NCBI RefSeq assembly: GCF_963583255.1
Contig: NC_084813.1
Location: 5,194,001 to 5,258,000, forward strand
Source of the DNA: Pyrus communis
Taxonomy: Eukaryota; Streptophyta; Magnoliopsida; Rosales; Rosaceae
DNA: 64,000 nucleotides
Reading direction: 5' to 3'
Shown in pieces: positions 45,859-58,390 of this stretch. A program made the position numbers and the translations under genes. The notes beneath the pieces are model-generated. The model saw only the letters and a list, made by a program, of their open reading frames with translations, was not told the origin of the DNA and did no database searches. Every line of letters starts with the position of its first letter. Position 1 is the stretch's first letter.

Positions 45859-46242
45859 GTTTAGTCTCTCACAGCCACGTAAGCTATTTTACAACCACAG
45901 TTTTTAAAATAATGACACACTACACCATTCTAAACGCATCAACCGATACGATTCAACAATTCAATTTTGTTTGAATTCAAATGAATATAGAATTTCATTC
46001 TATTAATATGAACACGGAACATTTGTTATTGTGAGTTTACGGAGTCCACACTTGGTCCTAAAACAAAACAAAAGAAACACATGGTCCTCTAGCCTATAGG
46101 ATTTTTACTGGAGACGGAAATCGGTAGAACAGGTATTTTACGTTGCTGGATTTTAGCTTTTTGTTGTTGCTGCTTATACCTCATTGTCTATGCCTTTTGC
46201 GTGTTTGTTTGGCTGGGTTTTTTTTGGGGCTGAACGGGGATA

Positions 46243-46345
46243 AAGATTCTCTTTGTGAGGATTACAGATATCACTTCATTGCGTTCGTTTATTGTATATT
46301 GTGCGGTTAGTTTTCGTCATGTACTTTTTGTATTCAATTTTATAT
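46243..46345. repeat. Fold-back MITE family C, half copy
   Basis: Only the left half (CTCTTTGTGAGGATTACAG ... TTTATTGTATATTGTGCGG ... TTAGTTTTCGTCA) is present. Confidence 0.5.
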
Positions 46346-46387
46346 AAAAAATGGGTGCATTTTTAACAAATTGGTATATTTAAGAAT

Positions 46388-46581
46388 GGAAAGGGATCCT
46401 CTCAAGATACCTTCCTCCTCATCCACCAAGCACAGGGATCCGGATCATTGAAATTTGATTAAATAGCTAAAGTTATTATAACTTTTAAATTGGACCCCTG
46501 TTTATAGCCGTTTGATCAAATTTCAATGACTCAGATCCCTGGACTTGGTGAATTAGGAGGAAGGGATCCGGAGTCCTTTCC
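46388..46581. mobile_element. MITE with ~75-bp inverted repeats
   Basis: GAAAGGGATCCTCTC ... CTTCCTCCT ... CACCAAG ... CAGGGATCCGGATCATTG at the left is mirrored at the right (CAATGACTCAGATCCCTGG ... CTTGGTGAATTAGGAGGAAG). Non-coding. Confidence 0.7.
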
Positions 46582-47052
46582 TTTGGTTCATTTTTCAACA
46601 CATAGGGCACACATCAAACTTCAAAACAAGCTGAAAAGATCAAGGGTGAAAAATAGACAAACACCAAAAATCTATCAGTTAGCCTATGTGGGCAGGTCTT
46701 AAATTGCATGTCAAGCTTACTAGAAATTCGCGCGCGTGGTTGACTAGACAAATAAGCTAGACAAAATGTAACATGAATGTAGGCATGAAATGCATCTGCA
46801 TGAACAAACCTTTTGAAGTGAGATGTGCCACGTCCTTGAACATTTCTTCCCAGCAGACACAACCCATAAACAGAAAAAAGTCTAAAGCTAGATTGAGTAT
46901 GTGGTACACTTACAAAGTTGACAAGAAAAACCGAACCTAAAAATCTAGACTTCACAGCTTGCTAATGCTTAAGGAGCCTAAAAAGTTCCACTTGCTATTT
47001 CTACAAAAAATAAAAATATAAAATATAAAAAATCATAAAACACCACTAGCCG
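46582..47052. other. Intergenic DNA, no gene recognised
   Basis: A 113-codon minus-strand frame (46614-46955) has no domain. The stretch is less AT-rich than its surroundings and could be unannotated transcript or repeat. Confidence 0.3.
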
Positions 47053-47099
47053 CCTACACCCAGTGGCGAAGCCAGAAATTCTCGAGAGGCGGGGCGAAC

Positions 47100-47363
47100 T
47101 TATACGTTAGGTTGACAAGGTTCATTTTCAAGCATTCGACGTCTGTGTCTAGGGTCTGCAGGAAGATTAGCTAATATTTCATCTAACTCAGTAACCTCAC
47201 TTTGTTGTGAACTACCCGAAATACTCGAAGGACTACTCGGAATATTTGAGGGTGAAGGAGGACTACCCAGAATATTTGAAGGAAGAGGAGGACTATCCGG
47301 AATATTTGGAGACGGATTTAAGCATTGTTTCTTATAGTATAGTTCCATTACGTAACTGTACAA
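47100..47363 (-). pseudogene. hAT transposase N-terminal fragment (element 2)
   Basis: Counterpart of 39295-39600: MYSYVMELYYKKQCLN, a Ser/Pro repeat, then LDEILANLPADPRHRRRMLE. Here the LPADP motif of this transposase group is intact. The rest of the transposase is absent. Confidence 0.55.
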
Positions 47364-47848
47364 TGAAAGAAAAAAAAAAAAAAATCTTAGACTCTTAATC
47401 CTAGAGTAGACTATAGGTAATATCTAATCAAACCACGAATTTAATTAATCAATACCAACAATTACATGAATAATCAAGAATTCAATTTTATTTTAAACAA
47501 CAATTAAAAATTGAGTAAGTTGATTAGGGTTTATAATGGTTACTGCAATCAATTTTTATTGGTAGACCATATGTGATTCAAGTTCCTATAATATATATAA
47601 TGTATGAATCCTCTTTTACGTACTTAAAAAAAAAATCAATAATCATAGTATTTATATGAATAATCTATAATCGATAACCATAAATTAAAAATAAAAAATA
47701 AAAAATTTACCTCAATTAAAGCGGCTGGCGTGGCGTCTGGAGCTTGGTGGCCAACGGAATGGGATGGCTACTGTGCTTTCCTGTGTTCAATTCTGGGATT
47801 TGGGACAATTTTGAAAATTGAAGTATGGGAAGAGGGTAAGGGTGGGGT

Positions 47849-47893
<45 letters not shown>
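47849..47893. repeat. G45 homopolymer inside hAT element 2
   Basis: 45 consecutive G followed by AGGGGG. The equivalent place in element 1 has only a short C/G run. The true length may be uncertain because such runs are hard to sequence. Confidence 0.85.
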
Positions 47894-47894
<1 letters not shown>

Positions 47895-48303
47895 GGGGGT
47901 GGATGAGATTTGTAATCTGGGAAGGGGGGAGTAATAATTGAACTAGGGTGGGATTGGGGATGGGACCAGTGGTCCCTCCCTCTTTTAATTTTTTTTATTT
48001 GATCAATGGAAAACGACGCCGTTTACCAAACAATTTTTTTTTCTTACCAAGCCCAAAACGATGTCGTTTTGGCCTGGATTTTAAAAATAAAAAAAAACCT
48101 GCGTGCAGGAATCACTTAGCACGACCGTGGTTCCCAGATTTCGGCCGAACCAGAGGGGTTCAAGCCTCACTCCTGACTTTGTTTTCTGGCGAGCGGAGGG
48201 GCGGCCGCCCCCTTCGCTCTTATGTAGCTTTGCCCCTGCCTCCACCTACCACCCAGTGTTCAATATGGTCCCCAAATGAAGTGCTTGTGAGCTTGTGACA
48301 TAA

Positions 48304-48640
48304 AAATTGCTCCTGAGATTTGCATAACACATCACTTTGGTCCCTGAGATTTGAAATCAATAGAAGTGGTCCCTAAAATTGTCCATCATCAATCATTTTG
48401 GTCATTATGTGCAAAATTATGTTAAATAAGGATCCAAATGATAAATATACCCTTAATTTAATAAACAATGTGCCAAAATGATTTGACAAAAATTAGGGGT
48501 ATTTTGGTCATTATATTCTTATTTAATGGAGATTTTTCAAAGAATGATCAAAATGATTGATGGTGGATAAACTCAGGATCAATTCTATTGATTTTAAATC
48601 TCAAAGACCAAACTGAGGAGTTATGTAAATCTCAAGAACC
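48304..48640. mobile_element. MITE inserted in duplication copy A
   Basis: CTCCTGAGATTTGCATAAC ... TTTGGTCCCTGAGATTTG at the left is mirrored by CAAAGACCAAACTGAGGAG ... TTATGTAAATCTCAAG at the right. Copy B at about 50150 lacks it. A distant relative occurs near 3180-3490. Confidence 0.7.
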
Positions 48641-48772
48641 GTTCTTGCTAAAAAAACCAAATTGGAAACTTTGGGCATGCAAGGCCTCAGAAAAACAGAA
48701 TTTAGTACGAGAGTTGAGTAGGATCAGCACTAAGTCTGCTACCAAACAAACAGGTGGGACATATAAGCAAAA

Positions 48773-48892
48773 GACTATTAACTACACTTTTCCATTCCTT
48801 CATGATGACATTGTATTAAGCTTTATAAGATAGACTATTAACTACACTCTTCCATTCCTTCATGACGACATTGTATTAAGTTTTATAAGATA
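48773..48892 (+). repeat. 60-bp tandem duplication
   Basis: GACTATTAACTACAC ... TTTATAAGATA occurs twice in a row (48773-48832 and 48833-48892) with few differences. Confidence 0.85.
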
Positions 48893-49020
48893 GATTATTG
48901 TGTGATTAGAAATTATTTTAAATTTTATTATTTAAAATTAAACACAAACAGTATCTGGCAAAAACTAACTATACAATGTACGATAAACGGATCTCCAAAA
49001 TCCTCACAAAGAGGATCTAG
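48893..49020. repeat. Fold-back MITE family C, copy 4
   Basis: GTGTGATTAGAAATTATTTT ... AATTAAACACAAACAG ... CTATACAATGTACGATAAACG ... CTCACAAAGAGGATC; abuts the 60-bp duplication. Confidence 0.55.
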
Positions 49021-50082
49021 ATTCATGAAAGTATAACATTAGTGGACCCACGTGGAGAAGGAATATTTTTTGTTAAAGAAGAGTACATGAAGATATAACC
49101 ACGACTACGCAAAGAGAAAAAGCATGAGGTTTTTAGTAGATCTGGTATTTTTGTTGCGTTTTTTGTATTGTGTCATTTTCGTGTTATATTCGACATTTTA
49201 ACAGGTTATGTTATGTAATACCCGTTAAAATAAAAAGGTAATATGACTCGACCAGAATTTGATCCGTTAATATTTACTGGAAATTTGACCCGACTCGTTA
49301 TTCATTAAAGAAATTATATTTTAAATAAATAATCAAATAAAAAATATAATACTAAATTAATATATACATACCACGTTGTCACATAAATTAATTATCTTTT
49401 AATGTGTTTGATAGTTTTAAATTACTTTGTAAATTAATTATTATTTTGAAACATTAGTACTCAAATTAGTAAATGAATTATTATAATTTTTTAATGGTTT
49501 TGGTATTTTAAATTATTTTAATATTTTTATCTTTTAATGTTTTTATTAAATTTTGAGTTTTGTGTCTAAAACATAGATTTTGAAATTTCAACTCATCTAA
49601 CGTGATAAATATAATGGTGAGTATCATCATCAATTGGGGTAATGAGCAAAAATGTTTTCCCTAGTGCGTATTAATCAAATTAGATCTAAAATATTATAAT
49701 AAAGCATGACTAACTACAAAGCTAGATGAATGCTAACTATCTTCTTCACTTGCCTTCTCCCACTTGTCATACTCTTTATTTATGACAATTGGATTGAATA
49801 AATCAAACAAAATCAAGGGTCAACATTTTTTTATTGATAGATCAAAGGCCAATATTAAACATGGGCGTAGAGGTGGGTTCAGTTCTGAATGATTCAATTT
49901 TTTACCGAAACCAAAAATTAAACCGAAGTCATTATTCAGACCAATTCAGTTTCTCTTTTGGTTTTTTTTTTATTTTTTATTCGGTTTAATTTCGATTCAA
50001 TTTTGTCAACTCAATTTAGGTTCGATTTATTTTCTTATTTTTTATTTTTTTGAATGAACATTTTAAAGCCCACCAGCAGTCT
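49021..50082. other. AT-rich intergenic DNA, no gene
   Basis: Holds remnants of the TTTTTGCTCA-type MITE at about 49550-49670; nothing coding is recognised. Confidence 0.4.
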
Positions 50083-50340
50083 CCACCTCCCACCCAACAT
50101 TCGATATTGGTCCCCAGATGAAATGCATGTGGGCTTGTGACCTACAAATTCCAAACTTTGGGCATGAAAGGCCCCAGAAGGACAGAATTTAGTACCAGAG
50201 GAGGAGTAGGATCAGTACTAAGTCTGCTTGCCACCAACACACAGGTGGGACTTAATTATAAGCAAAGAATAATTTACACTTTGCATTCCTTCATGACGCC
50301 ATTGAATTAAATTTATAAGATAGATCATCAACTATGATGC
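50083..50340 (+). repeat. Local duplication, copy B
   Basis: Shorter partner of 48239-48900, without the hAT element, the MITE and the tandem 60-bp unit. It therefore serves as a record of the pre-insertion sequence. Confidence 0.8.
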
Positions 50341-51676
50341 ACAAATACTTTTGTTTGGTCGCACATCTCGTATCTGATATTTAATTGGATACTATACTTG
50401 CCTAATACTTTTAGATATTTGTCAGATACGTATCATGATCAATGAACATAACTATAACTTGATGGATACACGTATCCATAGAATAAGCGTACCCCACATT
50501 TAGGAAAAGCAAATCCAGTTTTCAGGATACATTTACACTTTTAGAAAAGATAAGGCTTATTTTTAGATACGCCCCCTGAAACTCGATTTTAATCTCACTT
50601 TACTCTCTGTAACTCAAAAGTCACCACTTTACTTCTTGATAATCAAAGTTTGCTTCACTTTGCCCCCTGCAACTCAATTTTGATCTCATTTTGCCCCTAA
50701 AACTTGAAAGTTGATTATATAAAACTCAAAATTCGTACACATTGCCTTAATTTTGTTAATTTCCTAAGTGGGTTTGATTTGGATGCTCCAAGCGAATCAA
50801 TTTCTTTTTTTACTTTTTTCATCTCTTCAATTTCTTTTAAACTTAATATTCTCTGATTGTTAAATGTTAATGCATAATGGAGATTTATAATCAAATTTAT
50901 TGCACATGTAACATAGTCATATTGGGTGTTGGGTCCTGTGGAGTAAAAATCAAGGGGCAACACGTGGATTTTTGGGCAAAAAGGACAAAATTACCCTTGA
51001 GGAGAACCGGAATTTCTACGCGCGAGTAGTGGACAAACATCCCACAATCAAGTCAAAAGTGCCCAAATAGGTATTTATTTTTAAACCTATTTCATCCATC
51101 CTCATCAAATCCTCTGCACAAGGTAACCCCAAAACATTTCTTTTAAATTATGTTAATTGGCTAATTAATGGATTTATTACCTAATTAATCTATTAATGGC
51201 CAATTAAACCACCAATTACACCAAAAAAATACACAAAAGGCTGGTCGCCTTCTCTCCCAAAAGGACTGGCTAAGCACCATATATTCAACCTCATTTCCTC
51301 TAAAAACCTAGGTCTTGACTCTTGCTAAACACTCAAAAATTCCCAAAACACTTTTCTCTCAAAATTCTAACTTTGGCATAGGAGGTTCTTCGACCAAAGC
51401 CCCCCTCCTTATTCATCGTGGCCGCGTAAGGCTCTTGGCCTTGACCAAAGGTGTTATTTGTTTTGTAGGTGCAATTTTGTCCAAGATCAACGAGGAAGAA
51501 ATTTGCATCCACAAATTGGTGCTTTCATTGAGAGTTGAAGTACACACATTCGTAGAAGACTCTCGCATAAAAGGTTTTTCTCTATTTTTTCTTGTCCATT
51601 TGTATATTTTTCGTACGTTCTTATTATTAGAATTTTTTATTTGCAAAGATTCTTTGATAAAAGGTAAAAGAGAAAA

Positions 51677-53620
51677 ATGGCTAGAAATTTAGAAAATTCC
51701 ACAAGTGAAAATTTCAATATTCAAGAAATGGGACAATGGTGAACCACGAGGCTAAATGTGATCATAGGTGAAGTGGCACCACCGTTATGGGGCTCTACCA
51801 TGGCAACCACCGCGGTGGCCACCACGGCCACCACCTGAGGGTGAGGTCCATAGCACCACCACCACGGCCCAAGCCATGTCACTCCAAGCCTAACACGAGC
51901 CCAACGCATTGCCAAGCCGAGCCTTAGCCTCGCACCTACGTGCGCCACACACCGAGTAACTCACTTTCGTGGCCTAGCCTACTCCTGCCGAGCAGCCTGC
52001 TCTCGTGGCCTAGCCTGCTCCCGCCGAGCAGCCTATTCCTGTGGCCCAGCCTGCTCCTGCGGCCCATTCTGCTCCTGTGGCCTTCCAAGCAGCCCAAATC
52101 GATCCAAGATTAGTTCAAGCGTCTCGGCTCCAAATTTCCGGATAGACGATCGAACTGGGAGCATTTTCACCACATTTTTTTTGTAGATTTGACATTTCCT
52201 AACTCAAATCTCGCTCTTGGAGTGTACCACACTTCCACTACTCAAGGAGACGCATTCCTTCCAAGCTATTCCAACCCAAACAGAGAACAACACTTGTCTC
52301 AATAGTCATAGAGTTGATGAACGCCCTCACACAATAGACGACCTTGGTGAACTAGCTTTTACAGCGTACCGAGATGCAACGTGCCTCAGACGAGGTGTCC
52401 CGAAGTAGGACAAGGGCAGACAAAGAACCTCTCCAGTAGCGTCCCAATAAGCAGCCACTCGACCGGCCACGAATCGAGCGTTCAGGTAGTGTACACTCCC
52501 GATTGGGCCCTCAAGATAGCATATACTCTCGTCTTAGCGCGTGGAGGAGTGTGCACTCTTGACTAGGCCTACGGACGAGCTACATTCACGGTTGAAGTCA
52601 TACTCCGATAGTCAACATGAGCAACCTTCCAGGTGAAGTATTCATTCGCGGCTAAGCCCGCAAGGAGCATCCTTCACCTTACATCAGAGTAGGCAGCACG
52701 ACAGACGGAGAGAAGTAGTCACTCGATCCTGCTTAAGCTCAACCAGCAGCTTGCGAAGAACTCGCTCGTCTGCTAGGAATGCACCACACGCATCGCATCC
52801 ACGGCATAAACAAGCCAAACACATCGAAGAGCAGCCTAGACCAGCAGGTCATGGCTGGGGGCAGCTGAGAGCTCCACTACCCTAACAAAGGCAAATTCAG
52901 GAAGAAGTAGAGAGACTATTGACCAAGTGATTACGTAATTTTCAATGCAACGAGGTCGCCGACTAGACACTACGACGGAACATGATCAACATAAGTAGGT
53001 CACCCTTCATGGACAAGATTGAGCAAGCAGAGCCTCTATGCGAGTTTAGCATGCCACATTTCACATTTTTCAAATGGGATGAAGATCTGGAGAGACACTT
53101 AAAGCATTACCAAAGAGCAATGATCCTTTATCGAAACAACGACGATCTCATTTGCAAGATATTTGCTACCACTCTATAAGGCGAGGCACAAGATTGGTTC
53201 TACACCCTGCCGCCACAATCCATCCAGTGTTTCGACAAACTTTCTTTGGTTTTCACTAAAGAATATTCATCTTATCACTCGATCAAAAAGAAGTCGGACC
53301 ATTTATTCAATGTCAAGAAGAACCCAAAGGAATCGCTTCGCGACTATGTGAAGAGGTTCAAAGCAGAGAAGGCAAGGATAGTCAGATGCAACGACTTGAT
53401 AGCTAAAGCAGCCTTCCAAAAAGGACTTACAGCAGACCACCTGTTATTCGGAAAATTGATCATGAAAGAAAATCTAACCCTGGCAGACTCTTTCGCTCTG
53501 GCAGAGAAGCATGCACTTTGGGAAAAGGCTTGCCAATGCACATTCAAGTACTTAAAGAAGTACCTGACATCACCTATCTGTTATCCAAACCGAAAGCAGT
53601 GGATGACTTATTCACATGTT
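51677..53620 (+). pseudogene. Gypsy gag (broken)
   Basis: A start at 51677 (MARNLENSTSENF) is stopped after 21 codons. A Gly/Ala/Pro-poor, repeat-rich leader follows, with imperfect copies of GAGCAGCCTGCTC near 51990-52090. The retrotransposon gag domain is visible at about 52985-53620 (FTFFKWDEDLERHLKHY; EAQDWFYTLPPQSI; FNVKKNPKESLRDYVKRF), with a stop at 53177-53179. No zinc knuckle is seen. Confidence 0.8.
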
Positions 53621-54189
53621 TGACGGTATCTAAAACAGCAATAAGGTATACCATTATACGAAAAGAGCTGAGGACCTGACTACCTGTATTCCACAGTTCA
53701 AAAGCTCTCCTCGATGCTACTAGAAATTTAAATGCTAACTTTGGCGATAGTTGTTGTAACCCGAAACCTTAAGTTTTACCTTCAGACGCACACAGTCATC
53801 CTTATGACACAATATTTCGCCCAATCTAGACGCACGACGATAAAGGCGTAGACACTGGTGGATGCAAAGTTTATTGACAAACGCAACAACTCGATCCAAA
53901 AAACACGCCAAGGCCGGCCGAACACTGGAAGGACACACTCGGAAGCAAGTTTTGTCCTCGTATCCCCAAAAGATTCTTCATAGGAGCAACATGTACTACC
54001 AGTTGAGCACTACCTCTTACTACATGTCACACGACCCTAGCCGACCCTTACTCCATAATTTAACTCTAGAATGGTCCAATACCGGCAGTTGAGCATCTCC
54101 TGCTACGTGTAATATGGCGCCAGCTCCACGACTCCCTACCACGGATTCACAACGCAACAAAGCGGCCTGACAACGCCTCGAAGGTAGCT

Positions 54190-55860
54190 GAGCACGCCTT
54201 AGCTGCGCTTGCTTTACCCAATGGAGACTTTTACCATTTGCATGTCGACGACTCATCCAACTACAAAGGTTCGAGAGCAGGCGTAGTCCTTGTCACCCTA
54301 GATGATTCGATACCCGAGCAGACGATCACTCTAAACTTCAAAGTACCTAACAACGAAGTATAGTACAAAACCCTACTAGCAAGCCTCCAAATGGCAAAAG
54401 ACTTGACGACAGACAACGCTCACGTGGACGCACTAGCCATCCTAAGCTCTGCCCTCGACCACCAACTCAAACATTTTATCCCAAAAGAATATCTAAACAA
54501 GCCAAGCATAGAGGTGAAGCCAGCAGCCGAGGTGTCACAAGTTAGTACAACTCCAAACTGGCAAGATTTAATTGTAGACCACCTGGTCAATGGCACATTC
54601 CCTATGGAAAAATTGAAGTCTAGGAAGCTCCAAATCAAGGCAGCACACTACTACATGTGGAACGGCATTTTCATCCAAAGATCCTACACCGAACCACATC
54701 TCTACTATCTAGCACCTCCCAATGACTTGAAGGTTCTAAGCTCAATCCATGAAGGCGTTTTTGGAAATCACTCAGGAGGTCGATCCTTAGCATAAAAGGC
54801 TCTTAACGCAGGCTACTATTAGCCTACCATGCACCAAGATGCTAAGGAGTTAGTACAAAAATGTGACCGTTGCCAATGCTACAAGCTAATACCAGCACTA
54901 CCTGCCAGCAAGCTACACCCACATACGAGTCATTGGCCGTTTATACAGTGGGCAATTGACCTGGTAGTACTTATGCCGCCTACTACTGGGGGCAGAGGCA
55001 TAATGATCGTGGCAACCGACTACTTCACCAAATGTGTAGAAGCAGAGCCCAAGACGACCACGACTCAGACGGACATAAAGCACTTCATATGGATGAACAT
55101 CATTTACCGATTTGGCATCCCTCCGTCCATCGTCACTGACAATAGTCGGCAATTCGTGGGCAAAGATGTGGCGAAGTTCTTCCAAAAGTATAGCATCAAG
55201 CAGAACATGTCCACGCCGAGATATCCTCAAGGCAATAGGCATGCCGAAGCATCCAACAAGATGATCCTTGACTGCCTCGAGAAATCCCTCACCAACAAGA
55301 AGGGAAAATGGCCAGACGAACTCCTCGAATGTCTATAGGCATATCGCACCACTAAAAGACGAGCAACCGGTGAGACTCATTTCTCTTTAGCATTTGGCTC
55401 AGAAGTAATCATTTATCCCAATGTCATCAAGCCAAGTATCATTGCTCTACTACCAAGCATTGAGCAGAACAGTAAGGAGATGACCATAAGCTTAGATCTG
55501 GCAGAGGAGAAGTGTGAGCAGACCATCACTTGCATCGCAGCCTACCAATAGCAGCTCCTCTCCAGCTACAACAAAAGGGCCAAGATTCGGTAAGTTCAGT
55601 CGGAAGATCTAGTCCTAAGAAAAGTCTTCATCACTACCTGCAGAAAAGGCTCCAAAAAGATGGATCCCATCTGGGAAAGTCCGTACAAGATCAGCAGAGT
55701 AGGCGGCAAGAGTAATCACACCATCGCCACCATGAAACGACAAAAAGATTAAAAAGCAGTGGAGTGCCTACAATCTAAGGAAGTACCATGTGTGACCTCC
55801 CACTACATCAAAGCCCGAAGACTCAAGCAGCTCGACGGGCACCACCTCACAAGCTAAAGA
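54190..55860 (+). pseudogene. Gypsy RNase H remnant and integrase (broken)
   Basis: A piece of RNase H (LHVDDSSNYKGSRAGVVLV) lies near 54240-54300. Integrase follows: an H2C2 zinc finger (HEGVFGNHSGG ... CDRCQ) around 54745-54875, then core residues in AIDLV, VTDNSRQF and HAEASNK. The acidic triad is conserved, but stops at about 54794, 54820 and 55337 interrupt the frame, and the C-terminal part continues only as fragments (LAFGSEVI; WESPYKI). The reverse transcriptase is missing between 53650 and 54190. Confidence 0.8.
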
Positions 55861-56999
55861 CTATCGAATTGTTATGCAATTCCTACTTTACAGTTAAGTT
55901 CTCGCTCGTTTCACTCGTTTTTTAATAAGGAATTCATAAGTAATCATAACTTGGCTTGACTGCATGCTTACAACAATTGATCATACCTGCACTTCAAAAG
56001 AAGACTACGCCATTCTTAGAGACTCATCGCAGGAATTGCGCCCCCCGAGAGACCAACTATGCTCTCCAGTGCAAGAGGGTAAACCAATTCCCCGACACCC
56101 ACATGGGTCAGCTCTCCAAGAAGGAAAGATAAACTCTACACTCCGAATATCCAGACATGGATGAGCCTGGCTACCCTAGTATAACTAGATGCACGATGGT
56201 TTACGGCGGGATTCCTAGAAGTAGTCATAATGGTCTTTTTCAAGGCTTAGCTAACTAAAGGATTTTGGGTCTCTTGGCCTAATCTGTAGGGAACCGGGCC
56301 TTAGAGACGGATGAGGCACATTACGTAGTATATTCGATGGACAACTGCCTTGGAACCCTAAAGCTGCTACCGAGTGCACTAAGGTTGCCTACAGTTTCCA
56401 GAAGACTGCTTATAGCTTGCCCTTCGAACAGTAAAGCCACGCTAGACTTATACAACCGCACATTTTTGTGAAAGGTTAAACAAGCTAGCGTGCATATACG
56501 AAGCTTTATCCACTGCCGACATGCTACGTAGTCGATAAGCTTCACCTCTACCAAGCACGAAACAACTTAGACCAAGTCCTAAAGTGTTGTGATACTTGTT
56601 ACGCAACCTATGAAATTGGAGAATGCCAAGGTTAACAGACTAGTGGTTACATGGACTTGTCTGCTTCTGTAAGTAAGGTATCCGGCTACCAACCCTTTGG
56701 CTAACAACTTTGCAAAGTTCTACACCAACGTCTACGGCTGCATAGACTACGCAGGCCTAGCTGCTTATAAAAAGTAACACGCTTGCCATTGATCTATAAA
56801 GTCTAAAGGTTAGGGTATGAACAAAAGAAGCGAAGATGAAGAAAAACGAAGGAAGCATGTTTATAAACAACTAGCAAAGGCTGAAGGAGTTCAAGAAAAA
56901 CAAAAGCTATAAGGAAAAACAAAGAAAATCCTAAAGGCTACGTAGAAGACTACACTTCAGCAGCTTGGACATCCCATAACAACTCGGTCACCACACCTT

Positions 57000-58390
57000 C
57001 AACAGCCACGACGCTCTTAGCAGCGGCATCATCCAACGCTTCACCCCCGGTTGCCTTAGCCTGGGCACCAACTTCTTCAACTACTTCACCAATGGAAGCT
57101 TCAAAAGTAAAAGCAAGCAAGTCTTCTGGAGAAATAGAGAAAGTCTCGAAACCTCAAGCCTATCCTTCTCACCCTTCAGCTGCTCATTCTCCTCAAACAG
57201 ACCAACATGGACGCGCTGCAGCTCATCCACTTCCTTCTTCAGACTTTCGTTGATCTTCAGTACACCTTGAAGTTCCAACACTTGGGGTTCAAGCCTATCG
57301 ATGATTCTCTTGAAGTGGATTACTTGACTATAAGCAATAATCAACTCTTTATCTTTTGCATAAGCAGCGAAATGAAGCCCAGAAACTGTAAACTCAAGAT
57401 CTTGAATCTAAGGTATGTAACATCCAATCTCATTCTCTGCACTTTCATACTTAACTTGGATTGCATCAAGCCTAGTCTTCAAGTTAATGATCTCTTGACG
57501 AGCAGTCTCAAGCTGCAGAGAAGTGGGGGCAGAAATATTAGACCCCTTCAAAACAACGAGCTCAGAATCCAACCTTTTGATCCCTTAGGCTGAGGAATAA
57601 GTTTCAGCTTCCATAATCTTCACCACCTCCTTAGGAGCCTTGTTGTATCTACATCATAGCAAGTAGAATGGTCATTCTATATTAGGTTGTATGCTTCGCA
57701 AAGGAACTTGGGCAAACAAACCTTTCTAACACCATCAACAAACTTGGCATAAGCATCTATGTCTTTAAGCAGATCTGGCTTCAAGAGCACACAGATCTCA
57801 GCAGCCTCCCCAGAAGCAAGCTTAGTGGATTTCTCATAGCTGCCCACACGAGCAGTCTCTTCCTTCACAGTAGGTGAATCAGTCTCAGCAACAAAGGGAG
57901 TGGGCCTTAACACCATTTTAGCAACAGAGTCCACCTTATCACTTTTCATAATAGCAAGCCTTTTCGAATGAGAACCTAACTTAGCTCCCAACGGACGTCT
58001 TAGCATAGACTTCGGCACTAAGGGCATGACAAGACCTATACACTGAGCAATATTATCAACAATCGAATTAGCCATGCTCGACATAAAAGGTGCCACAGGC
58101 TCAAATCTAGTAGCCTTATTTTTCTTCCCATTAGAAGAAGTCATGTTAATCACAAGCCTCTCGACAACAGGTGGACCCTCACGAACAGCGGAGGAAGTCT
58201 TTAGTTTTTTCTTAACAAACATCTCTTGAGCAGACAGGGAAGATCTCTTCTTTCCACCTTCATTCATAGTAGGCTCTATGACAACGATCAGATGAGCCAA
58301 AGTACCCGCCTTGATCCTCTTTACCTTCTCTCTTGGTGTGGCACGGAGAAGACGAAGAAAGCAACGACAGACGATTCTTTGCACGGGCAA
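57000..58390 (-). pseudogene. Antisense extra ORF of the gypsy element
   Basis: Opposite to gag-pol and between pol and the 3' LTR, a 237-codon frame (58390-57677) starts MPVQRIVCRCFLRLL and is Lys/Arg/Ser-rich, with FVKKKLKTSSAVREG and ending FLCEAYNLI. Beyond the stop, the same strand encodes a coiled coil at 57344-57081 (KKEVDELQRVHVGLFEENEQ; heptad-like Leu/Glu/Lys). I read these as two parts of one decayed protein. Some plant gypsy lineages (Tat group) carry extra ORFs at this position, including antisense ones. No known catalytic domain is seen; function unknown. Confidence 0.6.

Larger units (their letters stand above)
47061..48238 (-). mobile_element. Deleted hAT-type DNA transposon 2
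   Basis: Ends CAGTGGCGAAGCCAGAAATT and, inverted, CAGGGGCAAAGCTACATAAG; flanks CCTACACC (47053-47060) and CCTCCACC (48239-48246) are an 8-bp target duplication with one change. The duplicated locus near 50,090 shows the same place without the element. It is in inverse orientation to element 1 and lacks its Cassandra insertion. Confidence 0.88.
48239..48900 (+). repeat. Local duplication, copy A
   Basis: TCCACCTACCACCCAG ... GGTCCCCA.ATGAA ... AACTTTGGGCATG ... CAGAATTTAGTAC ... ATAAGATAGA reappears at about 50090-50340. Copy A contains one MITE and a 60-bp tandem duplication that copy B lacks. Confidence 0.8.

Noticed and set aside
51721..51948. Minus-strand 75-codon ORF
   Set aside because: Antisense to the gag leader of the gypsy element, repetitive Gly/Val/Trp-rich composition.
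57207..57593. 128-codon plus-strand ORF
   Set aside because: Opposite to the coiled-coil part of the antisense ORF, which has a sensible heptad pattern; this frame does not.
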